In this document: positions 1 to 9,383 of the stretch, piece after piece
How positions within the stretch are numbered: the stretch's first letter is position 1
How the letters are laid out: each line of letters begins with the position of its first letter
Assembly: GCA_003599865.1 (NCBI GenBank)
Contig: QZKS01000046.1
Location: 1 to 44,140 of the forward strand
DNA length: 44,140 bases
DNA from: Desulfobacteraceae bacterium
GTDB lineage: Bacteria > Desulfobacterota > Desulfobacteria > Desulfobacterales > SURF-7
Direction of reading: 5' to 3'
The notes under the pieces: model-generated
Databases searched by the model: none
Told to the model about the DNA's origin: nothing
Seen by the model: the letters and a program-made list of their open reading frames with translations, nothing else
Program-made: the position numbers and the translations under genes

Positions 1-80
1 ATGCGCTGGTGATTAAAAATATTTTATATGATCATTCTCCGAAACCTTAAATGGTTCAAAAAAATCAATGCCTCTGTTTG

Positions 81-1400
81 TTATTCATTGGCAAGCGAGC
101 CCTGTCCGGTTGAATCGAGTACGGTCTGCCATAGTTTCCCGTTGGGATCAACCTGCTTGCGCTTTCCTGCTGAAGTATCGATCGGGATATGGACAAAATG
201 ATTGTTCCAGTGACCGACGATCAGTTTTGTTTTTCCGGCCATGCCGGCATGTACGGCATCCCGCCCCAGAAACCCGCAGAATACGCTGTCATTCGCATTG
301 GCCGGAAGGCTCCGGATCATATAGCTGGGATCGATGTATTTCAGTGAAATATCAATATTTCGGGCTTGAAAGTATTCCGTTATTTTGGTCTTCAGATACA
401 GACCGATATCTTTCAGACGAATATTGCCTGAGGCATCCCGTTCTTCTGCAGCCTCAAAAAATTTCTGGCCGGCGCCTTCCGCAACAACGATAACCGCATG
501 ATTCCTGTCTTTCAGCCTTTTCTCCAGCTTTGCCAGCAGGGCTTTTGGGCCTTCCAGGTCGAAGTCAACTTCAGGAATCAGCACAAAATTCACTTCCTGC
601 TGGGCCAGTACCGCAGTGGTTGCGATGAAACCGGAATGCCTCCCCATCAGCTTGATCAACCCGATTCCATTGGGATAGCTCTCCGCCTCATTGTGTGCCC
701 CCTTGATCGACTGGGTTGCCACATCGACCGCCGTATCAAAACCAAAGGAGCGGGCAACCATATAAATATCATTGTCAATTGTCTTGGGAATCCCGACAAC
801 GCTGATCTTGATTTTCCGATCCAGAATGGTATCTGCAATCTTTTTGGCTGCCATCAGGGTACCGTCACCTCCGATCATAAAGAGGATTCCGATATTCATC
901 CTCTCCAGACAATCGACAACCTCATCAATATTCTGCTCTCCCCTGGAAGATCCCAGTATGGAGCCCCCCATATCCAGAATACCGCTGACAGCTGTCGGCG
1001 TCAGCTTTTCCACATCATACCCATATTTGGGAATAAACCCCCGCAAACCGTAGCGAATACCATAAATATTCCGGACACCGTATCGATAATAAAGCTCAAG
1101 GACGATTGCCCGGATAATATCATTCAGTCCCGGGCAGAGTCCTCCGCAAGTAACCAGCGCACACCTGACCTTGCTGGGATCAAAATAGATTTTGCTTCGG
1201 GGACCCGCGGTTTCAAAAGAAGGTATTTCCTTTCCATCCGCAAAAAGGTTTCGAAGCTTTGCAGCATTGACATCAATTAAAACCCTTTCATCATCGGAAA
1301 TAAAATAATCTTTCGAGAGTTTTTCTTCACTGTTAACAGGGGAAGGTATCCTGGCTTCACCAAGAGTGATTATTCTGGTATCAATTGAATCAAATTCCAT
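81..1400 (-). CDS. 6-phosphofructokinase, TP0108/plant-like ATP-type clade
   Basis: Phosphorylates fructose 6-phosphate to fructose 1,6-bisphosphate in glycolysis; cytoplasmic. In the longest reading (445 aa) the nucleotide loop GGDGTL lies near residues 183-188, PKTIDND at 211-217 with catalytic Asp215, and MGRHSGF near 258-264. Gly follows the GGD aspartate, as in ATP-dependent enzymes. Lys212 replaces the Gly of E. coli PfkA, a combination known from plant-type and TP0108-like enzymes, so ATP is the likelier donor, though PPi cannot be excluded from sequence. About 440 aa is normal for this clade, versus about 320 for E. coli PfkA. I chose the ATG at 1400 because TTGAGGT lies six bases upstream of it; the ATG 18 bases earlier has no ribosome site. 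The 127-bp gap to kdsD shows no terminator, so the two may be co-transcribed. Confidence 0.93.
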   Translation of the reverse strand: MEFDSIDTRIITLGEARIPSPVNSEEKLSKDYFISDDERVLIDVNAAKLRNLFADGKEIPSFETAGPRSKIYFDPSKVRCALVTCGGLCPGLNDIIRAIVLELYYRYGVRNIYGIRYGLRGFIPKYGYDVEKLTPTAVSGILDMGGSILGSSRGEQNIDEVVDCLERMNIGILFMIGGDGTLMAAKKIADTILDRKIKISVVGIPKTIDNDIYMVARSFGFDTAVDVATQSIKGAHNEAESYPNGIGLIKLMGRHSGFIATTAVLAQQEVNFVLIPEVDFDLEGPKALLAKLEKRLKDRNHAVIVVAEGAGQKFFEAAEERDASGNIRLKDIGLYLKTKITEYFQARNIDISLKYIDPSYMIRSLPANANDSVFCGFLGRDAVHAGMAGKTKLIVGHWNNHFVHIPIDTSAGKRKQVDPNGKLWQTVLDSTGQGSLANE

Positions 1401-1545
1401 ATATACCTCAATTTTCATTTGGATTGTGACAATAACGGCAGGGTGACTTTCGGTAAGTAACCCAGTCAGATGGATCGGACTAACAATACACCAATATCAT
1501 CTGAAAAGTCAATAGGATAAGCAAGGCATTCCTGCCTTTCTTCTT

Positions 1546-2526
1546 TTATTCCGGCGCACCGTTGAATTTAAAAGCGCCTTTGCCAAGGATATCATGCAAA
1601 TGAAGCATGCCTTCGACCTGGCCGGCAGGATTGATAACAGGCAATACCGTAATCTGATAATGTTCCATCAGGTTCAGCGCATCATACACCGGCGACTCCC
1701 GATGAATGGTCTGCGGATTTTTCGTCATCAGTTCATCCACCCGGTATTGTTGAAATGACTCTTTTTCCATTACGATCCGGCGGATATCTCCATCGGTGAT
1801 GATTCCGGTCAGAGAAAGACGGTTGTCAATAATCAGCGCCACGCCCAACTCAAAACGATTCATGACTTTCAAGGTTTCCATGATCGTTGATGCTTCCGGA
1901 ACAATCGGCAGATCGGTTCCATGCAGCATGATATCCGATACCTGTAACGACAGCCTCTGCCCCAGCGCCCCTCCAGGGTGTATCTTTTTGAAATCACTTT
2001 GTTTAAACTTTTTCTTGTTGATCAGGACAACCGCCAGTGCATCGCCCATTGCCAGAACAGCCGTGGTGCTTGCTGTGGGTGCAAGTCCAAGAGGGCAGGC
2101 TTCCCGCGTAACCCCGACATCGATTACAATATCACTCATTTTGGCCAGCGAAGAATCCATTCTGCCGGTAAACGCGATGATTTTACAGCCAATATGCCGA
2201 ATCACCGGAACCAGAATATTCAACTCTTCCGTTTCACCACTATTGGATAACGCCAGCAAAATGTCATCTTTTCCGACAACACCAAGGTCACCATGCATTG
2301 CCTCCACAGGATGGAGAAACAATGCCCGTGTTCCCGTGCTGTTGAGCGTTGCAACGATTTTCTGACCGACGATTCCGGACTTTCCTATTCCGCTGACAAT
2401 CAATCTCCCGGTTGAACCAAAAATGAGTTCCACCATTTCAGCAAATCGATTGTCCAGACGATCGACAAGGCTGAGAACACCCTCTGCCTCAATCCTTAAC
2501 ACTTCCTTTGCTTGATCAATAATCAT
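1546..2526 (-). CDS. kdsD: Arabinose-5-phosphate isomerase (KdsD/KpsF/GutQ family)
   Basis: Converts ribulose 5-phosphate to arabinose 5-phosphate, the first step towards Kdo for lipopolysaccharide; cytoplasmic. The 326-aa protein has the family layout. A SIS sugar-isomerase domain covers about residues 30-165, with GIGKSG near 46-51, SNSGETEEL in the middle and the LAPTASTTAVLAMGDALAV segment. HPGGALGQRL follows, and two CBS domains cover about 205-260 and 270-322. Length equals E. coli KdsD (328). The start ATG at 2526 has AAGGT about 13 bases upstream, a weak site. It lies upstream of and in the same direction as the phosphofructokinase gene. The presence of this enzyme implies a Kdo-bearing outer membrane. 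GutQ or KpsF paralogues have the same domains, so the exact paralogue is inferred. Confidence 0.93.
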   Translation of the reverse strand: MIIDQAKEVLRIEAEGVLSLVDRLDNRFAEMVELIFGSTGRLIVSGIGKSGIVGQKIVATLNSTGTRALFLHPVEAMHGDLGVVGKDDILLALSNSGETEELNILVPVIRHIGCKIIAFTGRMDSSLAKMSDIVIDVGVTREACPLGLAPTASTTAVLAMGDALAVVLINKKKFKQSDFKKIHPGGALGQRLSLQVSDIMLHGTDLPIVPEASTIMETLKVMNRFELGVALIIDNRLSLTGIITDGDIRRIVMEKESFQQYRVDELMTKNPQTIHRESPVYDALNLMEHYQITVLPVINPAGQVEGMLHLHDILGKGAFKFNGAPE

Positions 2527-2699
2527 TTGTGTTTATTACCTTACCATGGTATATATCCGTCATTCGATCTCTCATGCAATGAAACCGGTGACCGGGAAAA
2601 TATCAAACTGCCAACTATTCGCATGAAAATCAAGATATCTTTTTTGTTCCACAATATTGACCCTGCCAAATATTTGATTTTAAATTTCAAAAATCAGGG

Positions 2700-2728
2700 T
2701 TGACAAGGTTTTATAACTGGATTATTTT
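2700..2728 (+). promoter_or_regulatory. Sigma-70-type promoter before the small four-Cys gene
   Basis: TTGACA (2700-2705) and TATTTT (2723-2728) are separated by 17 bases, a perfect -35 and a 4/6 -10. Transcription would start near 2735 and reach the ATG at 2792 after about 57 bases. The surrounding sequence is AT-rich and gene-free. Prediction from sequence only. Confidence 0.5.
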
Positions 2729-2791
2729 TAGTGCCTTAATTACCATTATATTATTATCATTTTTTTTAAGGAATCAACAAGGGTTAGGAAT

Positions 2792-2998
2792 ATGGGAAAT
2801 ATTACGGAAAGATGCAAGGGATGTTTGAAGATTGACAACAATGAAAACTGCATGGTGTATCCGAATCCGGCCGTCCAGATGAGATGGGTGGATGGCAGTT
2901 CTAAAATCGGATGTGCGTTCAATCGCAAAACGCATGTACAGGAAAAAGCCGCTACACAGAAGGTCCGTGTAGGGCAACAGAAACAGAAGAAAAAATAA
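2792..2998 (+). CDS. Small four-cysteine protein of unknown function
   Basis: A 68-aa protein I cannot assign to a named family. It has Cys at positions 8, 11, 20 and 41 (CKGC, ENCMVYPNP, IGCAFN), a spacing that could bind zinc or an Fe-S centre. It ends in a basic, lysine/glutamine-rich tail (VRVGQQKQKKK). There is no signal peptide or membrane segment. Support for a real gene: a good promoter 60-90 bases upstream, purine-rich sequence (AGGG, TTAGGA) before the ATG, ordered cysteines, and a strong terminator 150 bases after the stop. That makes it a compact single-gene transcription unit. Function unknown. Confidence 0.6.
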   Translation: MGNITERCKGCLKIDNNENCMVYPNPAVQMRWVDGSSKIGCAFNRKTHVQEKAATQKVRVGQQKQKKK

Positions 2999-3151
2999 GC
3001 AATCCGATTGTGCTGTTTACCGATATCTCAATCCTGTTCGCCGGTATGCGAAATCAGCGGGTCCGTTCCGGATTTGCAACCTGCAAAAACGAACCGGAAA
3101 GGACCGGAAGTATCTGAATGTCATGTTGAGAATCGTTAATCCTATCATAAT

Positions 3152-3186
3152 AAACCTCACTCCCTTTTCGAGTGGGGTTTTATTAT
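3152..3186 (+). terminator. Rho-independent terminator
   Basis: An 11-bp stem (3152-3162 with 3170-3180, one G-T pair) encloses a 7-base loop, followed by TATTATTATT. It lies between the four-Cys gene and the ClC gene, so it probably ends the small transcript and separates the two genes. Confidence 0.75.
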
Positions 3187-3278
3187 TATTGGCCCGCATT
3201 CCTGAACAAAAATAATCCGGCCGATACGGATCAACAGATCGTTGCCGTTTTGCCAACCCACAAAAACAGTTGCGACAT

Positions 3279-5102
3279 ATGGCCATTCTGAAAAGGATCA
3301 AATCAAGCTTTCCGCAATATTTTAATCGGAAAAGCCCTGGACAGATCGCCTATGCCGGTAAATGGTTTCTGTATTTTATTCTCATTGGTGTGATCGCCGG
3401 TTTAGGCTCTGTTGTGTTTCACTATCTCTGCCGGCTTGGTATCCATTTTTTTATGGATGCCATTGCAGGCTATCGGCCACCGGCGCCGGCCGGAGAACAT
3501 CACCTCCTTCCGCCGACCGAAACACCCTTCAACAGATGGCTGCTTCTTTTCCTTCCTGCCATGGGAGGGATCATCAGCGGATGGCTGGTCTATACCTTTG
3601 CCCCGGAAGCGGAAGGACATGGCACAGACGCGGCGATCGATGCCTATCATCATAAAGGCGGATACATCCGGGGACGTGTGCCGATCATTAAAACCATTGC
3701 ATCGGCGGTTACACTCACAACCGGCGGCTCCGGCGGACGGGAAGGTCCCATCGCACAGATCGGTGCAGGATTTGGATCGTTTCTGGCAACAAAGCTTAAA
3801 TTATCTCACCGGGAAAGAAGAATCATGCTTGCCGCCGGGATCGGTGCCGGCGTTGGCAGTATCTTCCGGGCCCCCCTTGCCGGAGCCCTCTTTTCCGCCG
3901 AAGTTCTTTACCGCGATCCGGAATTTGAATCGGAAGTCATCATCCCTGCCGGAATTTCCTCGGTTGTGGCTTATTGCATATTCTGTCTTGTATTCGGATG
4001 GGGTTCCTTGTTTCAATCTCCGGATTTCATGTTTCAAAATCCTCTGGAGCTGGGTCCTTATACCGTATTGGCATTCGTGCTTGTCATCACAGGCGTCCTT
4101 TATATCAAAACCTTCTATGGCGTCACCTCCCTTTTTCGGGCGTGGAAAATTCCAAACCATATCAAACCGGCTATCGGCGGGCTCATCACCGGAATGATCG
4201 GATTCTTCCTGCCGCATACCCTTGCATTTGGATACGGATTCATTCAAATGGCCCTTCACAACCAGGCCACCATATCCTTTCTGCTTTTTCTGGCCTTTGG
4301 AAAAATCTTAACGACATCCTTTTCCATCGGATCAGGCGGAAGCGGCGGCGTCTTCGGCCCTTCGGTAGTCATCGGAGGCGCCATGGGCGGCGTTGTCGGA
4401 AAACTGTTTCATCAGATCATGCCGAAGGTGGTATCCGAGCCCGGCGCCTTTGTCGTCGTCGGGATGGCGGGTTTTTTTACGGCGGTTTCCAATACGCCGA
4501 TTTCAACCATCATTTTTGTAGGCGAGATGACCAACTCCTATCGCCTTCTGCTGCCCAGCCTGCTGGTCTGCTCTCTCTCCTATCTTCTTTCCCAGAGATG
4601 GTCCATCTATCAAAAGCAGGTAAAATCCAAGATCAACTCCCCTGCCCACGCAGGTGAATTCTTTGTGGACGTCCTGCAGGCCCTGAAGATCAGGAACCTG
4701 ATGCATCTTGTAAAAAAAACCGAGACCATACCCGAAGATATGACCTTTTCCGATTTCAAACGATTTTTCTCCGAAACAAAGCAGCATTACTTTCCTGTCA
4801 CGGACCGTTATGACCGGCTGACCGGGATCTTTTCCAGCACCGACATCCGGGGTGTGCTGTTCTCCATGGAAATCGAATCTCTGGTTGTCATGAAGGATAT
4901 CATGACATCCGACATCATTGTAACGACGCCTTCGGAAGATTTGAACACGGCACTTCAGAAATTTACCATTAAAAATATTGACAGCCTTCCGGTGGTGCAG
5001 GAAGATGACCATGGTATTCTTATCGGGATGTTAAACCGAAGAGAAGTGATTGATTTTTACAATCGGCAGATTCAGCGAATGAAAAATCCGGATCAGGAGT
5101 AA
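3279..5102 (+). CDS. ClC-family chloride channel/transporter with C-terminal CBS pair
   Basis: Integral membrane anion channel or exchanger, 607 aa from the ATG at 3279 (an in-frame TTG lies nine bases upstream; neither has a clear ribosome site). The ClC core covers about residues 25-440. It has GREGP at 153-157 with the gating Glu155, and GSGGSGGVFGPS for the helix-N region. Helix-R Tyr is plausible in RWSIYQ. Two CBS domains fill about 460-600. Two features are unusual. The selectivity motif GSGIP of E. coli ClC reads GHGTD (113-117). The internal proton glutamate (E203 in E. coli ClC) aligns with Val209 in LFSAEVL, the residue found in many ClC channels such as ClC-0/1/2. A passive chloride conductance rather than H+/Cl- exchange is therefore inferred. 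The ABC-class ATPase gene follows after 69 bases. Confidence 0.92.
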   Translation: MAILKRIKSSFPQYFNRKSPGQIAYAGKWFLYFILIGVIAGLGSVVFHYLCRLGIHFFMDAIAGYRPPAPAGEHHLLPPTETPFNRWLLLFLPAMGGIISGWLVYTFAPEAEGHGTDAAIDAYHHKGGYIRGRVPIIKTIASAVTLTTGGSGGREGPIAQIGAGFGSFLATKLKLSHRERRIMLAAGIGAGVGSIFRAPLAGALFSAEVLYRDPEFESEVIIPAGISSVVAYCIFCLVFGWGSLFQSPDFMFQNPLELGPYTVLAFVLVITGVLYIKTFYGVTSLFRAWKIPNHIKPAIGGLITGMIGFFLPHTLAFGYGFIQMALHNQATISFLLFLAFGKILTTSFSIGSGGSGGVFGPSVVIGGAMGGVVGKLFHQIMPKVVSEPGAFVVVGMAGFFTAVSNTPISTIIFVGEMTNSYRLLLPSLLVCSLSYLLSQRWSIYQKQVKSKINSPAHAGEFFVDVLQALKIRNLMHLVKKTETIPEDMTFSDFKRFFSETKQHYFPVTDRYDRLTGIFSSTDIRGVLFSMEIESLVVMKDIMTSDIIVTTPSEDLNTALQKFTIKNIDSLPVVQEDDHGILIGMLNRREVIDFYNRQIQRMKNPDQE

Positions 5103-5171
5103 AACAGCCGCTCTTTCTGCCGTAAAACCCATAGAATGAAAGAGCGACGACACCTTCAGGGAGGTCCCGCC

Positions 5172-6878
5172 ATGAAACCGGAACAGCATCTTCAGGAAGT
5201 GCTCCGGCAAATCAATGGAAAAGGGTATAAAGCCTATAAAAAAATACAGGGTGAATATACCTGTAAAGGTTATCGCCTGATCATTGATCATGTCCAGGGC
5301 GATCCATTCTCAACCCCCAGCCGGATACGGGTTCAGGTTGAAAGAAACGATTCGGGATTCCCGCCGGACACCACCGGAAATCCAAGTCGAAGTATCGCCC
5401 TCCGTGACTACCTGACCCGATGTTTCCATCAATGCTGCCGGCAGAAATCAACTTCCGGCCGCGGCATCGGAAATTCCGGTCTGATCACCATTGCCCGACC
5501 ATTGCAGGAAATCCTGGAGCGAAGTTCCATGATCATCGGGCCGGCCTTTATAGAAGCAAGATTCTTTATGGGGCTGCCCGCATCCGGGCGTACCATCCTG
5601 GGTGATGTTGCCGAAGAAATGTTTTTCCGTGAGCTTCCCGATATTGTCCGGTCTTCGCTCGTTTTCAGCAATCTTGACCCACATTCCGTTTATGCGCACA
5701 TCGAAACAGCGGAAGATTCCGACTTTCTGAGATCGCGCCTGATGGATATGGATCTCATCTCCTTTATTGCCGATGGTTCCTTACTTCCCAGGGCCAGCGG
5801 AATCGATCCCTCGCCGATGGATCAACGCCATGCAATCGTATTCCGGTCCCCGAAAAAGCTAAGGATTGAACTGGATCTGCCCAATAAAGGAAAAATCACC
5901 GGCATGGGAATTCCCAGAGGAATCTCCCTGATTGTCGGCGGTGGATATCATGGCAAATCCACCCTGCTGAAGGCAATCGAACTGGGAATTTACAACCATG
6001 TGCCCGGCGATGGAAGAGAGCTTGCCGTAACCGTGAAAAATGCCGTCAAAATCAGGGCCTATGACGGACGTAGTATTGCGTGTACGGATATCTCTCCGTT
6101 TATCCGCAATCTGCCCTATGGAAAGGATACGGTATTGTTCTCCACCGGAAACGCCAGCGGAAGCACCTCCCAAGCGGCAAGCATCATGGAAGCCATTGAA
6201 GCCGGGGCAGCCGTGCTGCTTCTGGATGAAGACACATCCGCCACCAATTTTATGATTCGTGATTTTCGGATGCAGCAGCTTGTCCGGAAAAAGCACGAAC
6301 CCATCACACCTTTTATTGATAAGGTGCGGCAACTATATTCGGAAAAAGGGATCTCGACGATTCTGGTGATGGGCGGTTCCGGAGATTATTTTTCGGTAGC
6401 GGATCATGTTATCCGGATGACCGGTTACCTCCCTGCAGACGTCACCCGAAAAGCGCAACAGATTGCCAGGGAAATCGCTGACAACCGGATGGAAGAAGGA
6501 GGACAACGGTTCGGCGTCATCCGGCAGCGCATCCCGGATGCAGACAGTTTCCATCCGTTGCAGGAGAACGGAAAAATGAAAATCGCACCAAGAGGACTGC
6601 GGGAGATTCTTTTCGGAACGCAGACCATCAACTGCCGGGATCTTGAACAGATCGTCGAGGAAACACAGACAAGGTCTATCGGATATGCCATACTGTATGC
6701 GGTTCGGTATATGGATGGGAAACGTTCGTTCCGGGAAGTTCTGGAGAAGGTCATGAAGGATCTGAAAGAAAATGGTCTGGACATCCTCCCGCCCTGGATC
6801 ACCGGGGATCTGTCCGCGTTTCGAATATTTGAGCTGGCATCAGCGATCAATCGCATGCGAACCTTGAAAATCAGGTAG
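5172..6878 (+). CDS. Predicted ATPase of the ABC class (COG3044-like)
   Basis: A 568-aa soluble protein of the uncharacterised ABC-class ATPase family; no substrate or partner is known to me. Visible motifs: Walker A GGYHGKST (257-264), a signature-like SGSTSQAA (329-336), and Walker B AVLLLDED (347-354) followed by DTSATNFMIRD. A conserved N-terminal region includes ARFFMGLPASGRTILG (129-144). No membrane segments are visible, so it is not a classical transporter half. Its domain order recalls RNA/DNA-associated ABC ATPases. The ATG at 5172 is preceded by GGGAGG at seven bases, which decides the start over an ATG 36 bases upstream. It follows the ClC gene in the same direction. Its last eight bases overlap the convergent sensor-kinase gene. 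Confidence 0.85.
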   Translation: MKPEQHLQEVLRQINGKGYKAYKKIQGEYTCKGYRLIIDHVQGDPFSTPSRIRVQVERNDSGFPPDTTGNPSRSIALRDYLTRCFHQCCRQKSTSGRGIGNSGLITIARPLQEILERSSMIIGPAFIEARFFMGLPASGRTILGDVAEEMFFRELPDIVRSSLVFSNLDPHSVYAHIETAEDSDFLRSRLMDMDLISFIADGSLLPRASGIDPSPMDQRHAIVFRSPKKLRIELDLPNKGKITGMGIPRGISLIVGGGYHGKSTLLKAIELGIYNHVPGDGRELAVTVKNAVKIRAYDGRSIACTDISPFIRNLPYGKDTVLFSTGNASGSTSQAASIMEAIEAGAAVLLLDEDTSATNFMIRDFRMQQLVRKKHEPITPFIDKVRQLYSEKGISTILVMGGSGDYFSVADHVIRMTGYLPADVTRKAQQIAREIADNRMEEGGQRFGVIRQRIPDADSFHPLQENGKMKIAPRGLREILFGTQTINCRDLEQIVEETQTRSIGYAILYAVRYMDGKRSFREVLEKVMKDLKENGLDILPPWITGDLSAFRIFELASAINRMRTLKIR

Positions 6879-8961
6879 GGGTAATCAGTTCCCGGAGTTT
6901 CCTGGACACCTCCTGCTGGGTATAGGGTTTCATAATATACCCCTGAATACCCAGTTTTCTTGCTTTTTCCGGTGACACCTTTTCATTGAATCCCGTGCAC
7001 AGAACAATGGGAATGTCCGGACGGATGGCCAGCATCTTCCGGGCCAGCTCGGCACCGGTCTGGTGGGGCATGGTCATATCCGTTATCACCAGGTCAAAAA
7101 ACTCCGGCTGTTCGCGGAATATCATCAGGGCTTCTGCCGGATTGGAAGTGGAAGTGACATGATATCCCAACCGCCGGAGCATTCTCTGCCCCGCATCAAT
7201 CAGCGCTTCTTCGTCATCCACAAACAGAATGGTTTTTCCTTTTCCATTTTCCATGAACTTTTGTTCAGAATGCACAATGTCGGTATCCCCGTTAACGGCC
7301 GGCAGCAGAATCCGGAAAGAAGACCCCTGTCCCGGCATGCTCTTGACCGTTATGTTTCCCCTGTGCTTAAGAACAATACCATGCACCACGGAAAGCCCCA
7401 GACCGGTTCCTTCTCCGGTTTTTTTGGTCGTGAAAAACGGATCGAAAATTCTTTCCTGATGTTCCGGTGCGATGCCATGGCCGTTATCCGAGACAATAAG
7501 TTCCACATATCGGCCGGAAGAAAGCCCGGCGGCATGGGCAGCTTCTGGCTCCAGAACGATATTCTGAAGAGAAATGTGGAGATTACCCCCTTTTTCCTGC
7601 ATGGCATGGGCGGCATTGGTGCAAAGATTGATCACCAGCTGCTGAATCTGTGTCGGGTTTGCCATGACCGTCCAGCTGTTTGCCGCGATATCCCGGCGGA
7701 TCAAAATGGTGGAAGGCAGCATGGCCCGCAGCATTTTCAGCGTATCCCGGATTACCGAATCAATCTTGATCTTCTTCCGATCCACCTCCGCATTTCTGCT
7801 GAACGTCAGAATCTGATCCACCAGCTCCTTTGCCCGCTGACTGGCCTTCAGCACCTGATCCAGCGCATGCTCGATTTCCGTTCCCACCGGAACATCATCC
7901 AGAGCCAATTCCGTGTTTAATACAATTGCCCCCAGAATATTGTTAAAGTCATGGGCAATACCGCCGGCAAGAGTTCCGATTGCCTCCATTTTCAGGGCAT
8001 GCTGAACCTTTTCCTCTAAGGTTTTCTGCTGGGTGATATCCCGTATGATGCCGCGAAACCCGATGGCATTGTCGGCCATATCCCGGATCAGGGATATGGA
8101 ACCTTCTGAAAAGCGTTTTTCCCCACCCCCTCCAATCACCGGAAACGCATACCGTTTTACCGGTTTATGGGTGGCATAGACCTGATTAAACTCCTTCATC
8201 ATCACTTTGGCGGTATCCGTATCCGTGTACTGCCGATAGTTCATTCCAATCAATGATTCACGGGGATAACCGAAATGATCACACAGGGACTGGTTGACAA
8301 AGATAAAATTACCTTTTAAATCAACCTCATAGTACCCATCCTCAATATTGTCCATGCCGGCCTGATACTTTTCCAGAACCTCTTTCAGCTGTTTTTCCGT
8401 CTGCCGGTATTCCGACAGGTCAATAATGGCGACCCGGAGAAGATCAGGCTGACCGTTTTCACCCTTCATGCCGATACTTTTCAGGCGGACCGGCAGCGTC
8501 CCTTTCGCCGCATCCGCCAACAGTTCAACCCGGCATGTTTTTTCCGCGCCGTTCACCAGACATTCACTGACATGCCGCTCAAAAAGGTGATGATCTTCCG
8601 GATGAACAAAATCCGCAAAGGATCGGCCGATCAACTCTTGCCGATCCATATTGAGCAGTTCGCAACCGGCAAGATTGATTCCGGCAATCCGCCCGTTTGC
8701 ATCCAGGGTGACAAAAGCCACCGGCGCCATGTCAAACAGGTCCGGATACCGGCTGCATGATGTTTCCGGACCGGACTTTTCAGACACCAGTTCCTTGACA
8801 AGATTTTTTACGGCAAGCAGGTTGGACCGGATCGTCTGCATTACCTTACGGCGCTGTTTCGGCGACAGGCTTTCCATGCTCTCCGGTTCCGGACAGCACA
8901 GCAGGCTTTCAATGCTTTCTTCCAGTTTCCGATATGGATGTGTTTTTTTGAATTCCGCCAT
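6871..8961 (-). CDS. PAS-PAS hybrid sensor histidine kinase with receiver
   Basis: A 696-aa soluble hybrid kinase. PAS domains cover about residues 72-185 and 195-312. The HisKA H-box GGIAHDFNN carries His337. The ATPase domain shows N-box NLCTNAAHAM (446-455), SDNGHGI (491-497) and GEGTGLGLS (517-525). The C-terminal receiver covers about 577-693, with acidic pair D582-D583, phospho-acceptor Asp628 (ITDMTMP) and Lys678. There are no transmembrane segments, so the input is probably cytoplasmic (redox, ligand). No output regulator sits next to it, so it is an orphan here. It converges on the ABC-class ATPase gene with an 8-bp overlap. The start ATG has only a loose GGTGGCGGG upstream. Confidence 0.92.
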   Translation of the reverse strand: MAEFKKTHPYRKLEESIESLLCCPEPESMESLSPKQRRKVMQTIRSNLLAVKNLVKELVSEKSGPETSCSRYPDLFDMAPVAFVTLDANGRIAGINLAGCELLNMDRQELIGRSFADFVHPEDHHLFERHVSECLVNGAEKTCRVELLADAAKGTLPVRLKSIGMKGENGQPDLLRVAIIDLSEYRQTEKQLKEVLEKYQAGMDNIEDGYYEVDLKGNFIFVNQSLCDHFGYPRESLIGMNYRQYTDTDTAKVMMKEFNQVYATHKPVKRYAFPVIGGGGEKRFSEGSISLIRDMADNAIGFRGIIRDITQQKTLEEKVQHALKMEAIGTLAGGIAHDFNNILGAIVLNTELALDDVPVGTEIEHALDQVLKASQRAKELVDQILTFSRNAEVDRKKIKIDSVIRDTLKMLRAMLPSTILIRRDIAANSWTVMANPTQIQQLVINLCTNAAHAMQEKGGNLHISLQNIVLEPEAAHAAGLSSGRYVELIVSDNGHGIAPEHQERIFDPFFTTKKTGEGTGLGLSVVHGIVLKHRGNITVKSMPGQGSSFRILLPAVNGDTDIVHSEQKFMENGKGKTILFVDDEEALIDAGQRMLRRLGYHVTSTSNPAEALMIFREQPEFFDLVITDMTMPHQTGAELARKMLAIRPDIPIVLCTGFNEKVSPEKARKLGIQGYIMKPYTQQEVSRKLRELITPT

Positions 8962-9383
8962 GACCCGCCACCGGCGCTTCTAAATTAAAAAACTTTTAAA
9001 AGCCCATTTTATTATCATTTCAAACAGCTTATGACGACCAACAGAAAAACAGCCGTTCCGCCGTTGAACGGATTGAGGGAAAACCTTGCATCCGTCCATT
9101 CAGCGCGGAAACGCTATTCAGGAATCGCTGCTGCAAGTGTGGTTGAGCGCAGGGCAGGAACCGGAGATGGTGCAGAAGGATGAAAAAACCATATTTCAGC
9201 AGAACTGAGTTATCTACTTTGGAACGATTTCTGATCTGCCGCACTCTATTTTTTTATTTTCGGATTGTCAAGTAGAAATAACTATGCAATTTTGCAGTAT
9301 TTTTTAAAAGCATAAAGCGGCCGGTATCGGTCACGGCCGCTTTATGTCTGATTCAGGAAAGAACCGGATGAGAATAATCGAGG
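8962..9383. other. Gene-poor interval before the hybrid kinase
   Basis: About 420 bases with no convincing gene. It holds the terminator of the thiolase gene (9311-9346) and, presumably, the promoter region of the hybrid kinase. A 71-codon reverse reading frame at 9029-9244 has no ribosome site or recognisable family and is not called. Confidence 0.5.
9301..9346 (-). terminator. Rho-independent terminator after thiolase
   Basis: A perfect 13-bp stem (9311-9323 with 9334-9346; CATAAAGCGGCCG arm) encloses a 10-base loop. On the reverse strand it is followed by CTTTTAAAAAA. It lies 38 bases past the thiolase stop. Confidence 0.82.

Noticed and set aside
1523-1538. Small hairpin AAGGCA-TTCC-TGCCTT after kdsD
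   Set aside because: Only six pairs and no T-run on the reverse strand, so not called as a terminator.
9029-9244. 71-codon reverse frame between the hybrid kinase and thiolase
   Set aside because: No ribosome site and no recognisable family; composition looks non-coding.
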